A stretch of 64,000 nt of DNA, from positions 5,286,159-5,350,158 of the forward strand of contig VYZI01000019.1 in assembly GCA_013397695.1 (NCBI GenBank), given 5' to 3'. A program made the position numbers and the translations under genes. This DNA comes from Centropus unirufus (lineage: Eukaryota > Chordata > Aves > Cuculiformes > Centropidae). Position 1 is the first letter of the stretch; the number at the start of each line of letters is the position of its first letter. The notes beneath the pieces were generated by a model that was not told the DNA's origin, did not search any database, and worked only from the letters and a program-made list of their open reading frames with translations. Below are positions 1 through 25,250 of the stretch, piece by piece.

Positions 1-3000
1 TCAGATTAGAGAAGGTCTATAACCTCTTGAAGGAACACTTGACGCCAAAGAAACAGGAGGCACAATCAGGTAAATGAAATTTTACTTGGCTTATCTTGAA
101 GCCCATGGATCCCTCCATGTTCCTGGGTGATGTTTTAGAATTCCTCTCTGGTTTTGAATGTGGTGAAGACTGGTGGTGTTTTGTTTAACATTTTCCCTTT
201 CTTGTCCTCTGGATGATTCAAGACAGATCTTGGTCTGCACTAACATCACTGATGGTGACACAAGCTTACTGTGGCGTCCTTGTAGCAGGGCAGGAGGATT
301 CCTTGGCACTAGGGATTTGCTCTTTGTTAGTACGAAACCAACTGGTTTTGTTATCCGCTATTTCATTTAAGGCAACTTACATGGTGTAAGGATATCAGCA
401 GCTCCCGAAGAGGGGACAGGGCAAGTGCATAAAGAATTCTCACCTCTCAGGTTTCGAGCTAATGTGCATGAGGTGATTTTTTTATTTCCCCTGATTTGCA
501 CTGGGCTCTCCCGGTGTGGTTGAGGGCTGAGCAGTTAATGAGGAAAGTGTTTGACAGGGAGCTGTAAGGAGGTGTGAAGCTGTCTTTTTTACACCCTTCT
601 CCACCACGGATGACAGAATATTGAAGTAGCTGCTTCATAATCCTAAAAGATTCTAAAAACTTGAGATTCCACAGATTTTTCAATAGGTGTTTGGCTCATT
701 GCCAGACACCCGAGTCAATAAAGAGCATAAGCAGAGCTGACAAACGGGCATATGAATCCATTTCAATACCCTGTGTCTGATCTGATTGGGAGGATTAGAT
801 GTTGGGTTATTTGGAGAGGATTAGTGGGCCTAACAGCAGAGAAGATAACAGCGTGTGTGCTGTGAGTGCTTTTGCCTTCACACAGCCCGCTCCTTTGGCA
901 CTGAGACAGGATTCCTCTGCTGCCAGCACCTTTCTTTTCACCTTTGCATAACCGGGTGTGGGGAGGGCACGGGAGAAGAGGTGCAGGATTGCATGGCAAA
1001 GGACTCCCTCCTGTCCCTTTCTCCCCAAAGTGCACTTCGTCTTTGCTTCAGGCTCCTTGACAGGAACACCTTTCCCAAGCAGCTGGCTTACAATTGTCAC
1101 ACGTTTATCCTTTTAAAAAACCAAAGTAAAATGTAATCAACAAACTGAATTTATGCTTTAGGTTTCACAAGCAGATAATGCGTCCCGGGGTTTATTTCAC
1201 CGTGAGCCCTTCTAGAAACATGGAGCCCTGGTTATGGAGAGATACAGGGTAACTTTTTTTGTTTCTTACTAGCTCATCCGTTGGTGGTTTCTGGGGAGCA
1301 AAGGGTCAATATGGCTAAAGCAAAAGTCAAGCAGAACTATGGGCAGCTGGAGAAGGAGTTACAGAAGCAAAGGGCCGAAATGAAATCAAATGACACCTCA
1401 GCCAAGATGGATGTTGCCAGTATCCGCATTAAAGAGGAGCCCGTGAGCGATGAGGAGCCAATGGATACCTTGGCTTACGAGGGCATGAACAACGGCATCG
1501 TCAATGGCCTCCACACGGAGGACTCCGTGGACTCTTTGAATGGCCACTTGCCTGGAGGCCGCATTGACCGGGTAGCCCAAGAACTGAAGGCTTTTGTGTC
1601 GTCAACCTTTAAGAAACAATTTGTGCTCACCCTGAGTGAGCTTAAACGGTTATTTAATCTTCACTTAGCCAGCCTGCCTCCAGGACACACACTGTTCAGT
1701 GGCATTTCGGACAAGATGTTACAGGACATGGTGTTGGACACTGGCTGCAAACAAATTTTGGTGCCTGTAAGTATGTTTTTCCCTTGGTGTGCGTTGGGGA
1801 GGAGGGATTGTGGGGGCAGTTAAAGGTCTGAGCTGTGACGTGTTTGTCTCCTGTGCTGGGCAATGGGAGGAGCAGCTGTGCTCTGTGTAACCAGTACTGG
1901 GTACGGTGAAGCTGCCGGAGGTTGCTCGTGCCCTGCTTCTGGCTGCCCTGAGCTCTGTTTCCTTTGCCCTGTGCCCTATGGCTTAGTTGTCTCTGGACCT
2001 TTGTTTCCACGTCCAGGCCGTTGGGCTGCAGTGACTCGCAGTCCCAACTTGCTCCTGTTAACACGATCTAAGGCACCGCTAGATTCCCGTCAGCTCTCCT
2101 GGAGCGGCACAAGCTCCTTCTCTTAGGGACAGGGATGCAGTGGCGGGAGGAAAGGTGACATTGTCTGGCGGGGAGCAGCAAAGCCCACCCAGCAGAGCCG
2201 TCTGCAAAGTGCCAAACGGTGTCTGCAGCAGGTTCCTTGGGTCAGTCCTTATCCTCCCGGGCTCTGCGGAGATGTCTTTGTTTCTTTGTCTTTATGGAAA
2301 TGACATGTGTGATTGTGTGAGACAGAGCCAGGTTTGCATGACGGCAGATTGCTTAGGAAAGGAAAAGGAATTTGGCATCATGGGAAAGAGCCTAAAAGGA
2401 AATTAATTTTACAAGACATCTGGCAATGCTGCTGGGATTGCAACCAGAAGGAGCTGGGGAGGCAGCTGCCTTTGGGGAGAGAGGGAAAGAGGCGTGTGAA
2501 GTGCTTGGAAGAGCAGGCAGGGCAGCAAGAGGAGGAAGCAGGCAGGCTGACGAGAGAGAGCCTGGAGCACGGGAGTTGAAGCCCAGCTAAGGAATAAGGT
2601 TTGCTGCAGGGAGGCAGAAATAACGTGTTCAGTCGTGTGCAAAGTACGTGCTGTGGCACCTGGGGACCAAGTAACAGGCTGGAAATGCCACTAGGGAGAC
2701 CACCAGTTTCGGTGCTTTCTGCTTTCTCTCTTGACAGCTTCCAAGTCCAGGGGTAACGTTTGCCTGGAGCTGTGGGCTGGGCTCTCCTCTGGGCACAGCG
2801 CAGCGTTATTACTTGCCATGCTGGTGGGAAATGGCCGGGGTCATTGCTGCCCCATTACTTGTGACTAGGGGATGTTTGCTTTGGAAATGTTGGGATTTTG
2901 GAAATTATTCCATCCACTCTGTGCTTAAAGGCTGAGAGGACTGGAGGTTGGATAGTTTCTTTTTGTAAAAACAACCAAAATGAAATCTTCTTGAAGAAAG

Positions 3001-6000
3001 GTGGTTGGGAACTTCCTTCTATCTGGAAAATCCTGTCACAGGGGACCTGCAGAGGTGTGGAAGTCGTCACTGGAATGTCTCTTGCTGGACGTCTGCTCAG
3101 AGGTTTAGTTCTGCTGACCCAGAATTTACTGCAAAACTTGAGAATTTGTACAGGAGCCTGTATGCGGCTGGACCATTATCAGCAATGTTAAACCTTCCTC
3201 CCGAGCCTCCCCCTGGTGCCCTTGCAGAAGGCCAAGGTGCAGGGGCAGGTTTTACTCTCTGTGGGCTCATACACGTGGGGATTTCTTGGCTGTTCCCCTG
3301 GGTGATTTTGTCAGAATCCTGTGAGAGTGCCTGAGCTCAGGGAAAGCCTGGAGGTGTGTTTAGTGCGGATTTCATAGTTGCTCATTAGTTTTCTGTAATT
3401 GAAACTGTTTTGGTGATAAAATCAATGATCTGAGGTAATTAAAATGGTGTTCTGTGGGGGGTGAAGGCACTCGTGGCTTGCGTGCTGCCCCACTACCGAA
3501 AACATGTTGCTAAAAATGGCAATGGAAGCCTTACCAGGGGTCTGCAGGATGTGGCATCAAGCTGAGCGCCTGCACCCAGGGTACGAGAGAATGGGATATG
3601 GGGAGAGCCAGGAGAGAGGCCTCTCCAGCTGCGGATGGGGCTGTGGGGTTGCCCGCAGGGAGCTGGGCCTGCCCGTGCCTCCTCAAGTGGGTGGGAAAAG
3701 CACGGGCCAAGCAGCCCCAAATCCTGGGCAGGTGCAGCCGAGCGCTGTGGCTGCTGCTGCTGGCAGGGAGAGGGCGAGTAGAGGCATCCTTGGCGGCTGC
3801 TGCCGCTGTGCTGGCGCCTGGAGCTTGTGCAGGCTGAGCCCGTGTCCAGCCCCATGGGAAACGGGGCTCTGGAATCTCGCTCCTGAGTATCTGCGCCCAT
3901 TTCCTGCGGACTGGTAGGGGTGCAGGGGGGTGGGTGGCTCCTGCTGTCTCCCTTCCCGTGCTCTATGGAGCGGCAAAGTCCTGCCTAAATCTCAAGGATA
4001 TTTTTGAGGCATCAGGAAATGATGTGAATGTTGCCGGCATCCTGCCTGGCCGGGGTAAGAGGAGAGGAATGCAGCCCCGTGCGTTATGGTGAGCCTTTTG
4101 GGCCATGGCCAATGCTAGGCTCCTGGAGGAGTAAGCTCAACAGTTTCCCTCTAGGATTATTCCAGCTGCTAAGTATTTTTTCGAGTGGACTCAGCCCCTT
4201 TCAGTCTGGTGTAGCCACTACGTGAGGCTGCCTGGCTATTTTGAGTGCATGCTCAGTGCTGGAGTGGGACACGTCCCGAAGCCGAGGGCTCCTCCCCAAG
4301 ATCCTTTTTACGTGGCAGCAAGGGACCCAGAAGAGCAGTTCAACTCCTAAAACTGCCTCTGGGGACCTAGAACAGGAAGGGGCAGAGGGCAGGTACTTTG
4401 AAGAAGGAATTAAGGCTGGGGAGAGCCAGAGGAGATTCGGTGGGTTTTTCTTCCCGAATAAGTGTTGTGTTGATTTGGAAGCCGTTTCCTCAGAGAACGG
4501 CCAGATAAACACAGCTGCCTCTCAGACGGGGCTGAGGCAGGAGGAGTTTGTGCTCCGGTTCTGCGTGAGTGACTCCCTCAGAGCGTGGCAGCTTGTGGCT
4601 GGGAGCTCCCTGTGCCCTGGTTTTGCCTTTCCTGCTGCAGCTTATTTCCAGAAGGAAGCTGGAGTATTTGATTTTATCTAGGCTGAAAGCACACAAGAGA
4701 TATTATTCCTTAGAAGTGTCATTACAAGACGAGAACGATGTCGGGTGTTCTGAGCCTAATAAAGCTGAAACCTGGCTCCAAACCAAGTGTAAAACCTTGT
4801 TATATTCCAGCCCTTTGGACCAGCGTAAGAGCCAAAAGTGCTAATCCCACTGGCAGCTCCCACTGGAAGGAAACCTCTTCCCCTTTGCAGTAAGATCGGG
4901 GGCAAAGCGTGAAAGGGATCTCTTGTGCGAGGCACAAGTCGTTTGGTGAGGTGCGAGGGAGAAAGGTTTGGTCTGTAGCAGCAGCCAGGCTTGAGCGATC
5001 CTGGAACAGCCAGGACTGGCTTGTTAGCTTTTCATAGCCGATTGATTTAGGTCGCCTGGGCAGTTAGCAAGGAATAAATTGTTAGTGACAGACAGGAAGA
5101 GACACGTCAGGACTGGAGGCATCTTCCAGCACTGCTCATTAGTCACTGCTCCAAGGGGAAGTGTTAAAGCAAATGGATGGTATTCTATTTTATTTTTTAG
5201 GAATTCAGGACATGGAGGGGAGGCAGTTGTGTTCCATTCTGTGTGCAGGGGCGTGAGGCTTCTGCCTTGGAAAAAAGCAAATGTATTTCTCTAGCTTGAC
5301 ACATGGGGAAAAAAAAAACAACCAACCAGTCAAAACCACTTCATTTTTGGAGCCTGCAATGAGCAAGTGTCTGGTTTGTCCATCAGTGCTCAATCTCCTG
5401 GAGTCCTGTGGGCTGCCCCGAAAGAGATGGCAAATGCAGCAGAAGCACCGTGCTTGTCAGTAGCGCTGACTTGGGATCGGTGAAGCAGATAAATACAGGA
5501 TAGAGCCTGCATCTCCAAAACCTGGCACTGTAAATGTAAGAACCTCCAGAAGGACCCTGCGGAGCAGTTGGTGCTCTCAGCTCAGTACAGCTTGGGGTGG
5601 TCTGGGGGCGCATGCTGCCGATGGGAAGAGCCCAGACATCCTGCCCTGAGGTACCAGCTGCAGTCCAAGTCTTGAGATTGTTCTGGTATGTGGTGCTTCA
5701 CCCCCCACCCGTGCAACACTACCCCGTGCAACATTCACGGGATCACAGCATGCCCCGCAGTTCCCTTCCAGAGCTCTGAAGTGGCTGGCGGTGGGCCGGG
5801 CCTGGCACTGGTGTGGGTGACCTCACCGTCACCGGAGCCCGCAGTCACACAGCTTGGGCACATCGAGGCGTACATGAGGGTCCTGTGCTGCTCATCCTGT
5901 TCCTGAGGCCATTGTTACCCCTTAATTAGTGATTTGGGGTCTGTGTGCTGCAGAATCACCCAACAGGACAGGTTTGATACAGATGTTCTGTTGAGGTCAT

Positions 6001-9000
6001 CAAGCCTGCCAGGTGTCTGCCCGTGGCTGCAGGACGGGCCGTGCCCGAGCAGGGGCTGCCAGAGCGAGGTTTTCCCTTTGAGTGGGGCATGGGAGAGGAG
6101 CTTGTGTTGGTTCAGCCGTTCTCATTACACGGCAGCGACAACTTTGATTCAGTAATGGGTGTCCAGGGATGCTGTCTCATAGAATCATTAAGCAGAACTC
6201 ATTAAATAAATGGTTATTTTTAACAGCCTCTTGTTCTCAGTTTCCTCCGCAGACCGCTGCTTCACCAGACGAGCTGAAAGTTTATGCACTTTGGGAAGCT
6301 GGTGACACTTATGATCAGGTAAGGATAGAAATAAGCGACATTCCCAAATAAATGTTTATCGAGCATTTGGCATTGTTTGCATTTGTGTTTCCGGAACTGG
6401 TAGAGCAGGTAATAGAGATGGTTTTCCTCTTTCCCTGTTGAAGTGTCCAGTTTTCAATACCAACCTATTTCCAGACGAGAGGAAGCTCTGCACTCACAGG
6501 GTGATGGCTGCTGTGTCAAGATGAGGTGGTGTGGGCAGAAGCTGCACAGTATCTTGGTCATGCACATCAGCCACAGCGCAGTGGGATACAAATTAGTTTG
6601 AAATTAGTTCCAGTCCAATAGTGGTTTTTTTCTTTTGGTGGTACTGGAGCATTAACCAGAGGAGAAGCAATGTTGTTACCCGATGTATCTGTTTATACCG
6701 AGGAAGGGAAAGTATGACAGCTCAGTGAATGTTCTGGACGGACTAAGGCACGCACAGTTTTGATATATAGGAGGACAGGAATGATTGTTCTTCCCTCTGC
6801 ATTGATGATGTGTTTTCCTTTAAAGCATCGCCAAGTTCTCCTTGAAATCTTTTCGAAAAATTACCGTGTGCGCAGGAACGTCATCCACAATCAGCTGAGC
6901 CAAGAATGTGGAGAAGATCTGAACAAGCAGGAGGTGGACAGAGTGTTAAAGGTGAGTTTCTGCTCCGTTGTGGCTTTGATCCAATTAATGCATGTGATGC
7001 TTGGGGTGAGCAAAGCATCGTACCTTACCTTGACCTGACAAATGGTGAGGATGGTAGAACAGCCGCTGGAATGTGGACAAAGCCTGGGTTTCAGTTTGTT
7101 TTCTTAAACATACACTTGTTTCATTCTATCTTCTTTCCCTCCAAGAAGTGTTTTGATGCTTTTTTTTTTTTTTTTCCACTATTGCAACAAATCTTTATTT
7201 GTCGTCCTGGACCAGCAGAGAATGGAGGGTGGTAAATGTGATACCTCAGAGTTGGGGTTTAAATAATGTGGAGTTAAACACTGCGGAGGTGGCAGGGTTC
7301 TGCCCGGTGCACCGCACTTACCAGCTGGCTGCTCTTGGTTAGGCTTGAAGAGCACAAGTGACACGTCCTCAGAAGGAAATGCATTTCATTCTGCAGTGGG
7401 ACGTGCAGCAGCGTACGGAGCAAAACCCTGGCCAAAATAAGCAGGCAAAGTAGTAGTTAACACGTTTCATTGTGAATGTTTATTTGAATCCTTTCATCTC
7501 TGCCTTTGAAGGTGCACCATTTACTTGCTAAAGGAGTTTAAGGCATAAAGTAGAGCCCACACAGGCCACGACTGCTGAGCTTTGAAAGAGAAGCAGGATG
7601 GCTGAGTAGAAAATTGCCAACTAATGTAATACTTTCGTCATTGTTGTTGGGCTTCAGTGTCACCCACTTCACTACAAGTGCCGAAGTACTTTATGGCATT
7701 GGGATCTCCAAATGGAATAATAGCATAGTTGAAAAATCACAGATCTGCTGCTGCAATAATGAGCAAACTGGTCATGCTTGAAAAAAACTGGTCATCTTAG
7801 CATTAAAAGCAGCTCAGACATCTCTACCTGCTGAGCAGCATTTCAGGGGGCTTGCCTGTACTGGAAGGCCAGTCCCGTGCCAAGATGAGCTCAAGTATCA
7901 GCTCTCCTGAAAGAAGCAGACAATGTCCTGGCATTAGTTTCCCATGTGCTGTTGCTGTTTAGCTGATAACCTATTCTAGAAAAAACACCTTCCTCTAAAA
8001 ACCTGGGTATAGCTTTTATATGAGTCACTAAGTCATCAGGCAGCCAGCCTCGTGTTGTGTCAGGCTGCTTTGCCTTGAGTACATTTGTCACAGAAGTATG
8101 GGAAATGATCTTTGTTTCTGAAATAAAATATAGCGGTATGATTTAATGGAATAGTAAGATCCTCAGGCTTCTTTAAGCCACGAGAGATTGGATTCCTCTT
8201 TGAATGAAATTGGATTTGTTAACTCCTATTTCCCCATCTGCATGTGCTCCATTTTTATCCACAGAGGAACAGGCTGACAGGGCTCCTATTCTTGTGTCTG
8301 CAAGCCCTCTTTCTCGCCCCTACATTTAATTTGTTTGTTTTTGCAATGTGTGAGTCCCGAGACTTCAGAAAAAAAGGTACTTTTTTCCTTTTAAGCTCCG
8401 CAGTATCAGTTCTGTAGCAATACTTAAACCTGTGTTGAATTACCCAAACGGGAGGATGGGAGCAAAAGAACAAGAAGCCACTAGCTGAAAGCTGGAGAGA
8501 CTTGGTGCTCACCTAAAATAGGAACAGCCCCAAGAGAAGCCCCTGGCTGAGCTCCGCTGTGGTGCTCAGCAGAGATCCGGGCGCAGTACCACATCGTGGT
8601 TCCCAGGTTTGACAGTTCACCGTCATAGAACATTTTTTCTGAAGAGGCTTCAGATGTAGCCAGCACCTTCCCACTGCAGCCGGTTCCTGCTGCTCCCTTT
8701 AGTGTCTCCGCTTGGGCTCCCGCCTGTGCCCGGCAGCCTTCCCTCAGCTGACTTGTGCACAACCCCCATCGCCCCTGATTTCTTGCTGCCGTTGCGTTGT
8801 TTGGCTTGGGTTTGTCCTCTGCATTTAACCTTTGTGGAGGCGACCTCCTGCTCTGGATCGGTGCTGTCACGTGCGCTGGAGACGCCTTGTGTTCCCGTTC
8901 ACATTCGTTGTCTCGCAGCCAGCCCGTGGTTCCCTGGCCCTTACGGACTTTCCCTTTCTCCCCAGGACTGCTGTGTGAGCTATGGTGGAATGTGGTATCT

Positions 9001-9022
9001 TAAGGGGACGGTGCAGTCTTGA
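1..9022 (+). CDS. POLR3E: POLR3E (RPC5), 3' part, five coding exons
   Basis: RPC5 is a peripheral subunit of nuclear RNA polymerase III, which makes tRNA, 5S and U6 RNA. The coding exons seen are 1-69 (starts before the window), 1273-1766, 6241-6318, 6826-6951 and 8966-9022, with TGA at 9020. All internal junctions are AG/GT and the phases agree (1, 0, 0, 0). The joined translation gives about 274 C-terminal residues. It aligns with human POLR3E as I remember it from LEKVYN through FVLTLSELKRLFNLHLASLP and HRQVLLEIFSKNYRVRR to the terminal YGGMWYLKGTVQS. This part holds the linker and the C-terminal winged-helix region known from the human subunit. The N-terminal RPC4-binding part lies left of the window. 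The gene converges on CDR2. Identification is firm; the only uncertainty is possible alternative exons inside the 4.5-kb intron at 1767-6240. Confidence 0.96.
1273..1766 (+). CDS. POLR3E: POLR3E linker and first C-terminal domain exon
   Basis: This is the longest POLR3E exon in the window. It is entered in phase 1 after TTACTAG and left in phase 0 before GTAAGT. It first encodes a lysine/glutamine-rich helix (KAKVKQNYGQLEKELQKQ), then a low-complexity acidic linker containing IRIKEEPVSDEEPMDT. The globular segment ELKAFVSSTFKKQFVLTLSE follows, then the strongly conserved LFNLHLASLPPGHTLFSGIS. IKEE fits the psi-K-x-E sumoylation consensus. The human linker, as I recall it, has a longer Glu-rich stretch between the KEEP and PMDT motifs that is absent here. 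Confidence 0.93.
1767..6240 (+). other. POLR3E intron, no further gene seen
   Basis: This 4.5-kb intron separates two phase-0 exons. Several open frames of 70-145 codons occur on both strands, but none resembles a known protein or shows paired splice sites. They reflect the moderately high GC content. I saw no tRNA, no long repeat and no recognisable transposon. Confidence 0.6.
6952..8965 (+). other. Last POLR3E intron with a poly-T tract
   Basis: The intron begins GTGAGT and ends in the pyrimidine-rich CCTTTCTCCCCAG. It holds a T(16) run at 7160-7175 and otherwise no feature I recognise. Short open frames on both strands lack homology that I can name. Confidence 0.6.
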
Positions 9023-9296
9023 CAGTGGTGGTAGTGGTTTCGGGGATCTCCAAGACGAAAGAGGAAACCTTCAGCGGGCGGCAGAGACAGAGCAATGCTG
9101 TGGCCTCAGGAGCGTGGGGCAGGATCTGACCTACTTTGGGGCACGTGGGCGTTGCAGTCACTGACATTCCAGCACACTCACACACGTGTTTGCATGGCCT
9201 CCTAGGCACAAGAGAACTGGGAAGACAACATGGGACCCTGTCTGCAGCTTGATTAATTTGGGATTTCTAATGTATTTAAATTCTCGTTCTGAAAGA

Positions 9297-9371
9297 AATA
9301 AACCGTATACTGACACAGACATGATGGGAAATCATGGTCTAACATTTTATTTTGTAAGTAATGCCAATAAA
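9297..9371 (+). terminator. POLR3E: POLR3E polyadenylation signals
   Basis: AATAAA occurs at 9297-9302 and again at 9366-9371, about 275 and 345 bases after the POLR3E stop. Either would give a short 3' UTR. A third candidate lies near 9775 in an AT-rich stretch. The choice between them is inferred from position only. Confidence 0.6.
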
Positions 9372-10690
9372 TGAAATTTGTTTACAAACATCCCGGTTTT
9401 TTGTTAAATCCGTAGGTGCTCCTACTTTAGTCAGAGCTTGGCAGTAGCCCTTGCAGCCCTCTTTTTCTGAGGAGGAGATAGATGTATTCATGGAAACATC
9501 AGGCCAGGGAGGGAGGAATTCATTGTCCCTGAACTCTGTGCTACGTAGCAATTGTCCTCACCCGTTGTCCGTGCAATGAGTTATTTGGAAAAGTACCTTG
9601 AAACAGATGTGGAACAGTGGCCGGATTTCTTTTCCTGGTGTGGGGTTGGTTTGAGGAATTTTTTGCATTACTGTATGCAAGTAGCGAGGTAAGCAAGTGC
9701 ACCCTCTGGAAGGCATCCAGCTGAAGTTATCACACAGCAACAATGTAAAACCTCTATTTTGTGTAAATTTTTTAATAAAATTTTATCTTAAAGGTCAAGC
9801 CTACCCTGCGTTGTTTGTCCAAAAAGAAATGGAAGCTGCACCTGCTCCCTGTGTAGCCTGGAGGTTTACGGAGGAAGGAAAGGTCAGGGATGTTTTAGTA
9901 GAGGGCAGAGGTAGGTAGTGCACTGCTTCACATCCATCTGCTTGCGCCGTGTTCCTTGGGGGTCCCTGAAGGTGCCAGTCGAGCTGCGGGTCTGGTGCAC
10001 GGCCACAGCAACCACGCACTTTGGGGTTTATGATTGTAGCCTAACTGCAGCACCCCAGGGAATAGCCTGCGGTAGGCACTGTCGAACAGGGGGACTTCAC
10101 TGGTCGTGTTCCTCTCTGCAATTTCCATCACATGAGCAGCTCAAGGAGATTCTATTATTTTCAGCTACTTATGCTCAGAAAAGGCTGAGTTGTTGACTAC
10201 AATAAGCAGATTAAGGTAGTTAATCCAGATAACATTGGTTAAGAGTATTGTTACCATACTTATGGCATTGCACATTTCTGTGGAAAATATCTAATTTTGA
10301 ACTGCTAAAACTTTAATTATGCTAATGTAGTTTATTAACTACATGAGTAAGAATAGGAAGTGTCTTAAGTTCGGGCAGCTTTCGCAGCCTTTGTCGTGCT
10401 CCATTGCAGGTGCCCGTGGCTGACACAGCCCTAGTGCATCTCCACTGCTTCCCTCGGGGAAAGCCACAGTCCCAGAGAAGTTATGAACAAGCCCGGCCTT
10501 GGAGTTTTATCGCACAACGCGTACAATGAAGTGGTAAAGTACAGAGCAGCCAGAGCTTAGCGACCGCACAGGTAGCTGGGGGGAAGTTACAATAGAGAAA
10601 AGTCAAGTAGTTCTGTGAAGTCTTAGAAAATCTTTAATATTTTTAAAGCACAAAGGTTGTATATATGAAAGTGCTCTGAATTAGCCAACA
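9372..10690. other. Spacer between convergent POLR3E and CDR2
   Basis: About 1.3 kb lies between the inferred 3' ends of the two convergent genes. No conserved open frame, repeat family or RNA gene was recognised. If the POLR3E signal near 9775 is used, or if the CDR2 message reads further, the transcripts could come close to overlapping here. Confidence 0.55.
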
Positions 10691-12687
10691 GTAATAAAAC
10701 ACTGAAGATTTATTAAACCAAAAATGCTGAATTGCTTTTACGTATCTTCTGGTCCAGCAGGTGTGGATTCCCCCTTCCCCTAAAGCAGCGAGGAATGCCA
10801 TCAGTAAAGCATTTATGCCCGTGTCGTGACCTTCTCGTTGACAGTTACTCCTTTCCCATATCAGAATTGGGGCACAACTCCAGGTGATGGGGATCCAAGT
10901 GTTAAGGAAACAGTGACAATCTTGTGACAATACAGTGAGCCTCATGGCAGAAGAGCCGCTTTTCTGCCTCCTCCCACCTGCTTTTCGAACAGCACTGACA
11001 AACACTGCAACAGTGAGGAAAAAAAAACACTTAGTGCCTCTGGATTTCTGTCCCAGACAGGCCTATCCTTGCCCGTGCAGCAGAACCTTTTCAAAATACG
11101 TATTTAATGGGAACCCCATCCAAGCTATGTAGGAAACACGGCAGGTGCCATCTGCATCATGCGTGCCGTTTCCAGACTGGCACAGATGGGTGGCCTTGCT
11201 GGTTACACCTGTAGCTTGGCTGCATTGTGGATTTGCTAAATACAAGAAAATACAAGGTTCAGATTCCCATTTTTAAATAATTTCCAGAACACAGCACACC
11301 TTAGAGAAAAGCCCACAACAGAAAGTCTTAATATGGCAACTGAAGGCCAGCTCTGCACCAGCTTCACAGGGTGTATCGTCAGGCAGGCAGAACAGCAACA
11401 GCAGTTGCACTAAAGCTGAGAAACTCAACATTCTGTGTCAGTGTTTGGTACAATCACAGCAACTCAGACGGGCGGGAAGGTGCCTCCCAAGATCAGCTGA
11501 CCAGAGGAGACCCTTTATCAGGAAAGGATGCCACCTTTCATTGTCCCTTCTCTGCCTTTGTTTCTTCATGCTTTGAAGGAGATTTAAAGAACGTACTTCT
11601 CCATGTTCTTTGTTTTTCAGAACGTGAATACCTACAGGTTGGTATTAGGGAGTGGAAAGAACAGGAGCCAATTCCTGTTTTCAGAAAGATGTGTTATGCC
11701 TGTCCTCCCACCCCCAGGCAGCACAGAACAGGCCCACAGAAGCTGACCCTGGAAGCGACAGACAAAACAATGTGATAGGGTTTCACCTGGCCCGTCTCCT
11801 TCAAGCACTTGGCGTTTGTGGTATGCAAGATTAAAAGTTATACCAATGCTATATCAATGCTACTCCTACATTAAATAGCTAAACTGCAACTTTCTATCTT
11901 ACCAAATACACATAAAAACGTACTCTGCAGACATTCCACCAGAGAACAGCAGGTCCCAGCTAACATACATAACCAATTCACAGTATCTTGCCTTCAGACA
12001 AAGTGCCCTACATAACAAACCATACCTAAAAAGCCACACAACCTTTACATCAAATCCTTCCTTGGTCGGAAAACATTTATACTAATACGTGGGAGAGCTT
12101 TTAGTGCATGTGAAAATGTGGTAGTAGCTGAAACCAAGAGCAGCACAGGCTGCCGTAGCAGCTCTCCACCTCCCTGCCAAAGCCCGTTCAGCGAGGCTGC
12201 CGACTTCACTCGTGACACTTGAGGAGAGGCCACCCGGGATGCTGGGCAGGGGCTGGTTTTGATAATTTTCTGTACAGATGCAGCTACAAGGATGGATCAT
12301 CACTGCAAACCAGAGGAAAGCTTTGGTCCAGATCCTTCTGAAAAATACAGCACCGACTTCTTAGCTCTGTTATCTTTGACGTGGACGACGGACGACGAGT
12401 GTCAGTCACTGCTCTGGCCGGAGAGTAAGATTGTCACTTCTGCTTTATAACCACTAGTTTGCGTGACAGTGCCAAACAACATTCAATCTATTGCTACGAA
12501 GGGAGACTAGCTGTTAACTAACGAGGTCGTTAACTACAGTCTACAAGCCCATTCAAAACATTCATTTTGAGTGCTCAAGAAATACATCAGCACAAGGGGT
12601 CCTCCGGCATCTGTATCGAGTTTTTTCCCCCTTCTCTGACTCACAGATCAGTCACCAACAGAAAACGGGTCATCAGCCTGTCCAGTG
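10690..12687 (-). other. CDR2: CDR2 3' UTR with poly(A) signal
   Basis: Downstream of the CDR2 stop on the minus strand, the first well-placed AATAAA reads from TTTATT at 10709-10714. That gives a 3' UTR near 2 kb. The sequence between is AT-rich with scattered stops and no repeat that I recognise. The extent is inferred from the hexamer alone. Confidence 0.5.
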
Positions 12688-24423
<11,736 letters not shown>

Positions 24424-25250
24424 CGCGCCGCGGCGGGAGGGCGCGGCGGCTCCCCGCGCCGGCAGCCGCCCCGCTCCTTCAACAGCCGCCGCCGGCCATC
24501 GCCGAGCGCTGCCGGACTTTGCCGATCCTCTCCCCCTTCTGGCCGGGCCGAGCGCAGCCGCCGGGCGGCAACGTGGCAGCTGCCGCCCCCCGTCTCCCCG
24601 CGGTTCAAACACAGCACCCGCACCTCCCCTGCCGCGAGCCAATGGGGAGCCGCCCGCCCGCCCGATGGGCAGCAGCCCGCACCACTCAGGGAGCGCCTTT
24701 CTGCCGCGCCGCCAATGAGCGCCGGGGGGGGGCTGGCCCGGGGCCGCCTCCCCCCGAGGAGGTGGGTGGGCGCCGGAGCAGGGGCGGTGGTTGCGGGCCT
24801 GGGGAGGGTCGGCGCGGGGCGGGGGCTGCGGCGGAGCGGGGTCCGCGCGGCGGGCGCGCGCGCTCCCCTCAGGAGGCAGCGCGGGGCGCGTCCCTGCCTG
24901 GGAAGCTGCGGAGCGGGAAAAGTGGCTCGCGCTGCCCGGTCCTGAGGGTTCCCAGAGCCGCAGCCTCTCGGGAACCGCAGCATCCCGGCTTCCCTGGGGA
25001 AAGCCTGGCTCGATGTGGTTCGAGCCATGGGCGAGGGATGAGGGACACGTCGTGTCGCACCGCGTCCCGGCCCTGCCGCGGAGCCGCGAGAGGTCCCCGG
25101 GGGCGCTGGGCCTCCCGTGAGGCACGGAGCGCCCGCACCTGTGCCCCCGGCGGCGCGGGGGGAGGCGGGCTCCCGGGAGGGAGGGGCTGCTCCAGCGTGG
25201 TTCCAGTGTAGCTGGATCAAAGAGCCAGCGCGGCTCCTGGGGAAGGAAGT

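Noticed and set aside
3493..3976. Overlapping frames of 97-137 codons on both strands in a POLR3E intron
   Set aside because: GC-rich intron, low-complexity composition, no homology recognised and no splice partners.
6177..6191. CATAGAATCATTAA just before a POLR3E exon, resembling a CR1 tail
   Set aside because: Only about 14 bases match and the adjacent sequence does not continue into CR1; too short to call.
10643..11005. A 120-codon minus-strand frame left of CDR2
   Set aside because: It spans the inferred CDR2 poly(A) site and 3' UTR, is Cys/Trp-rich like random sequence and has no recognised relatives.
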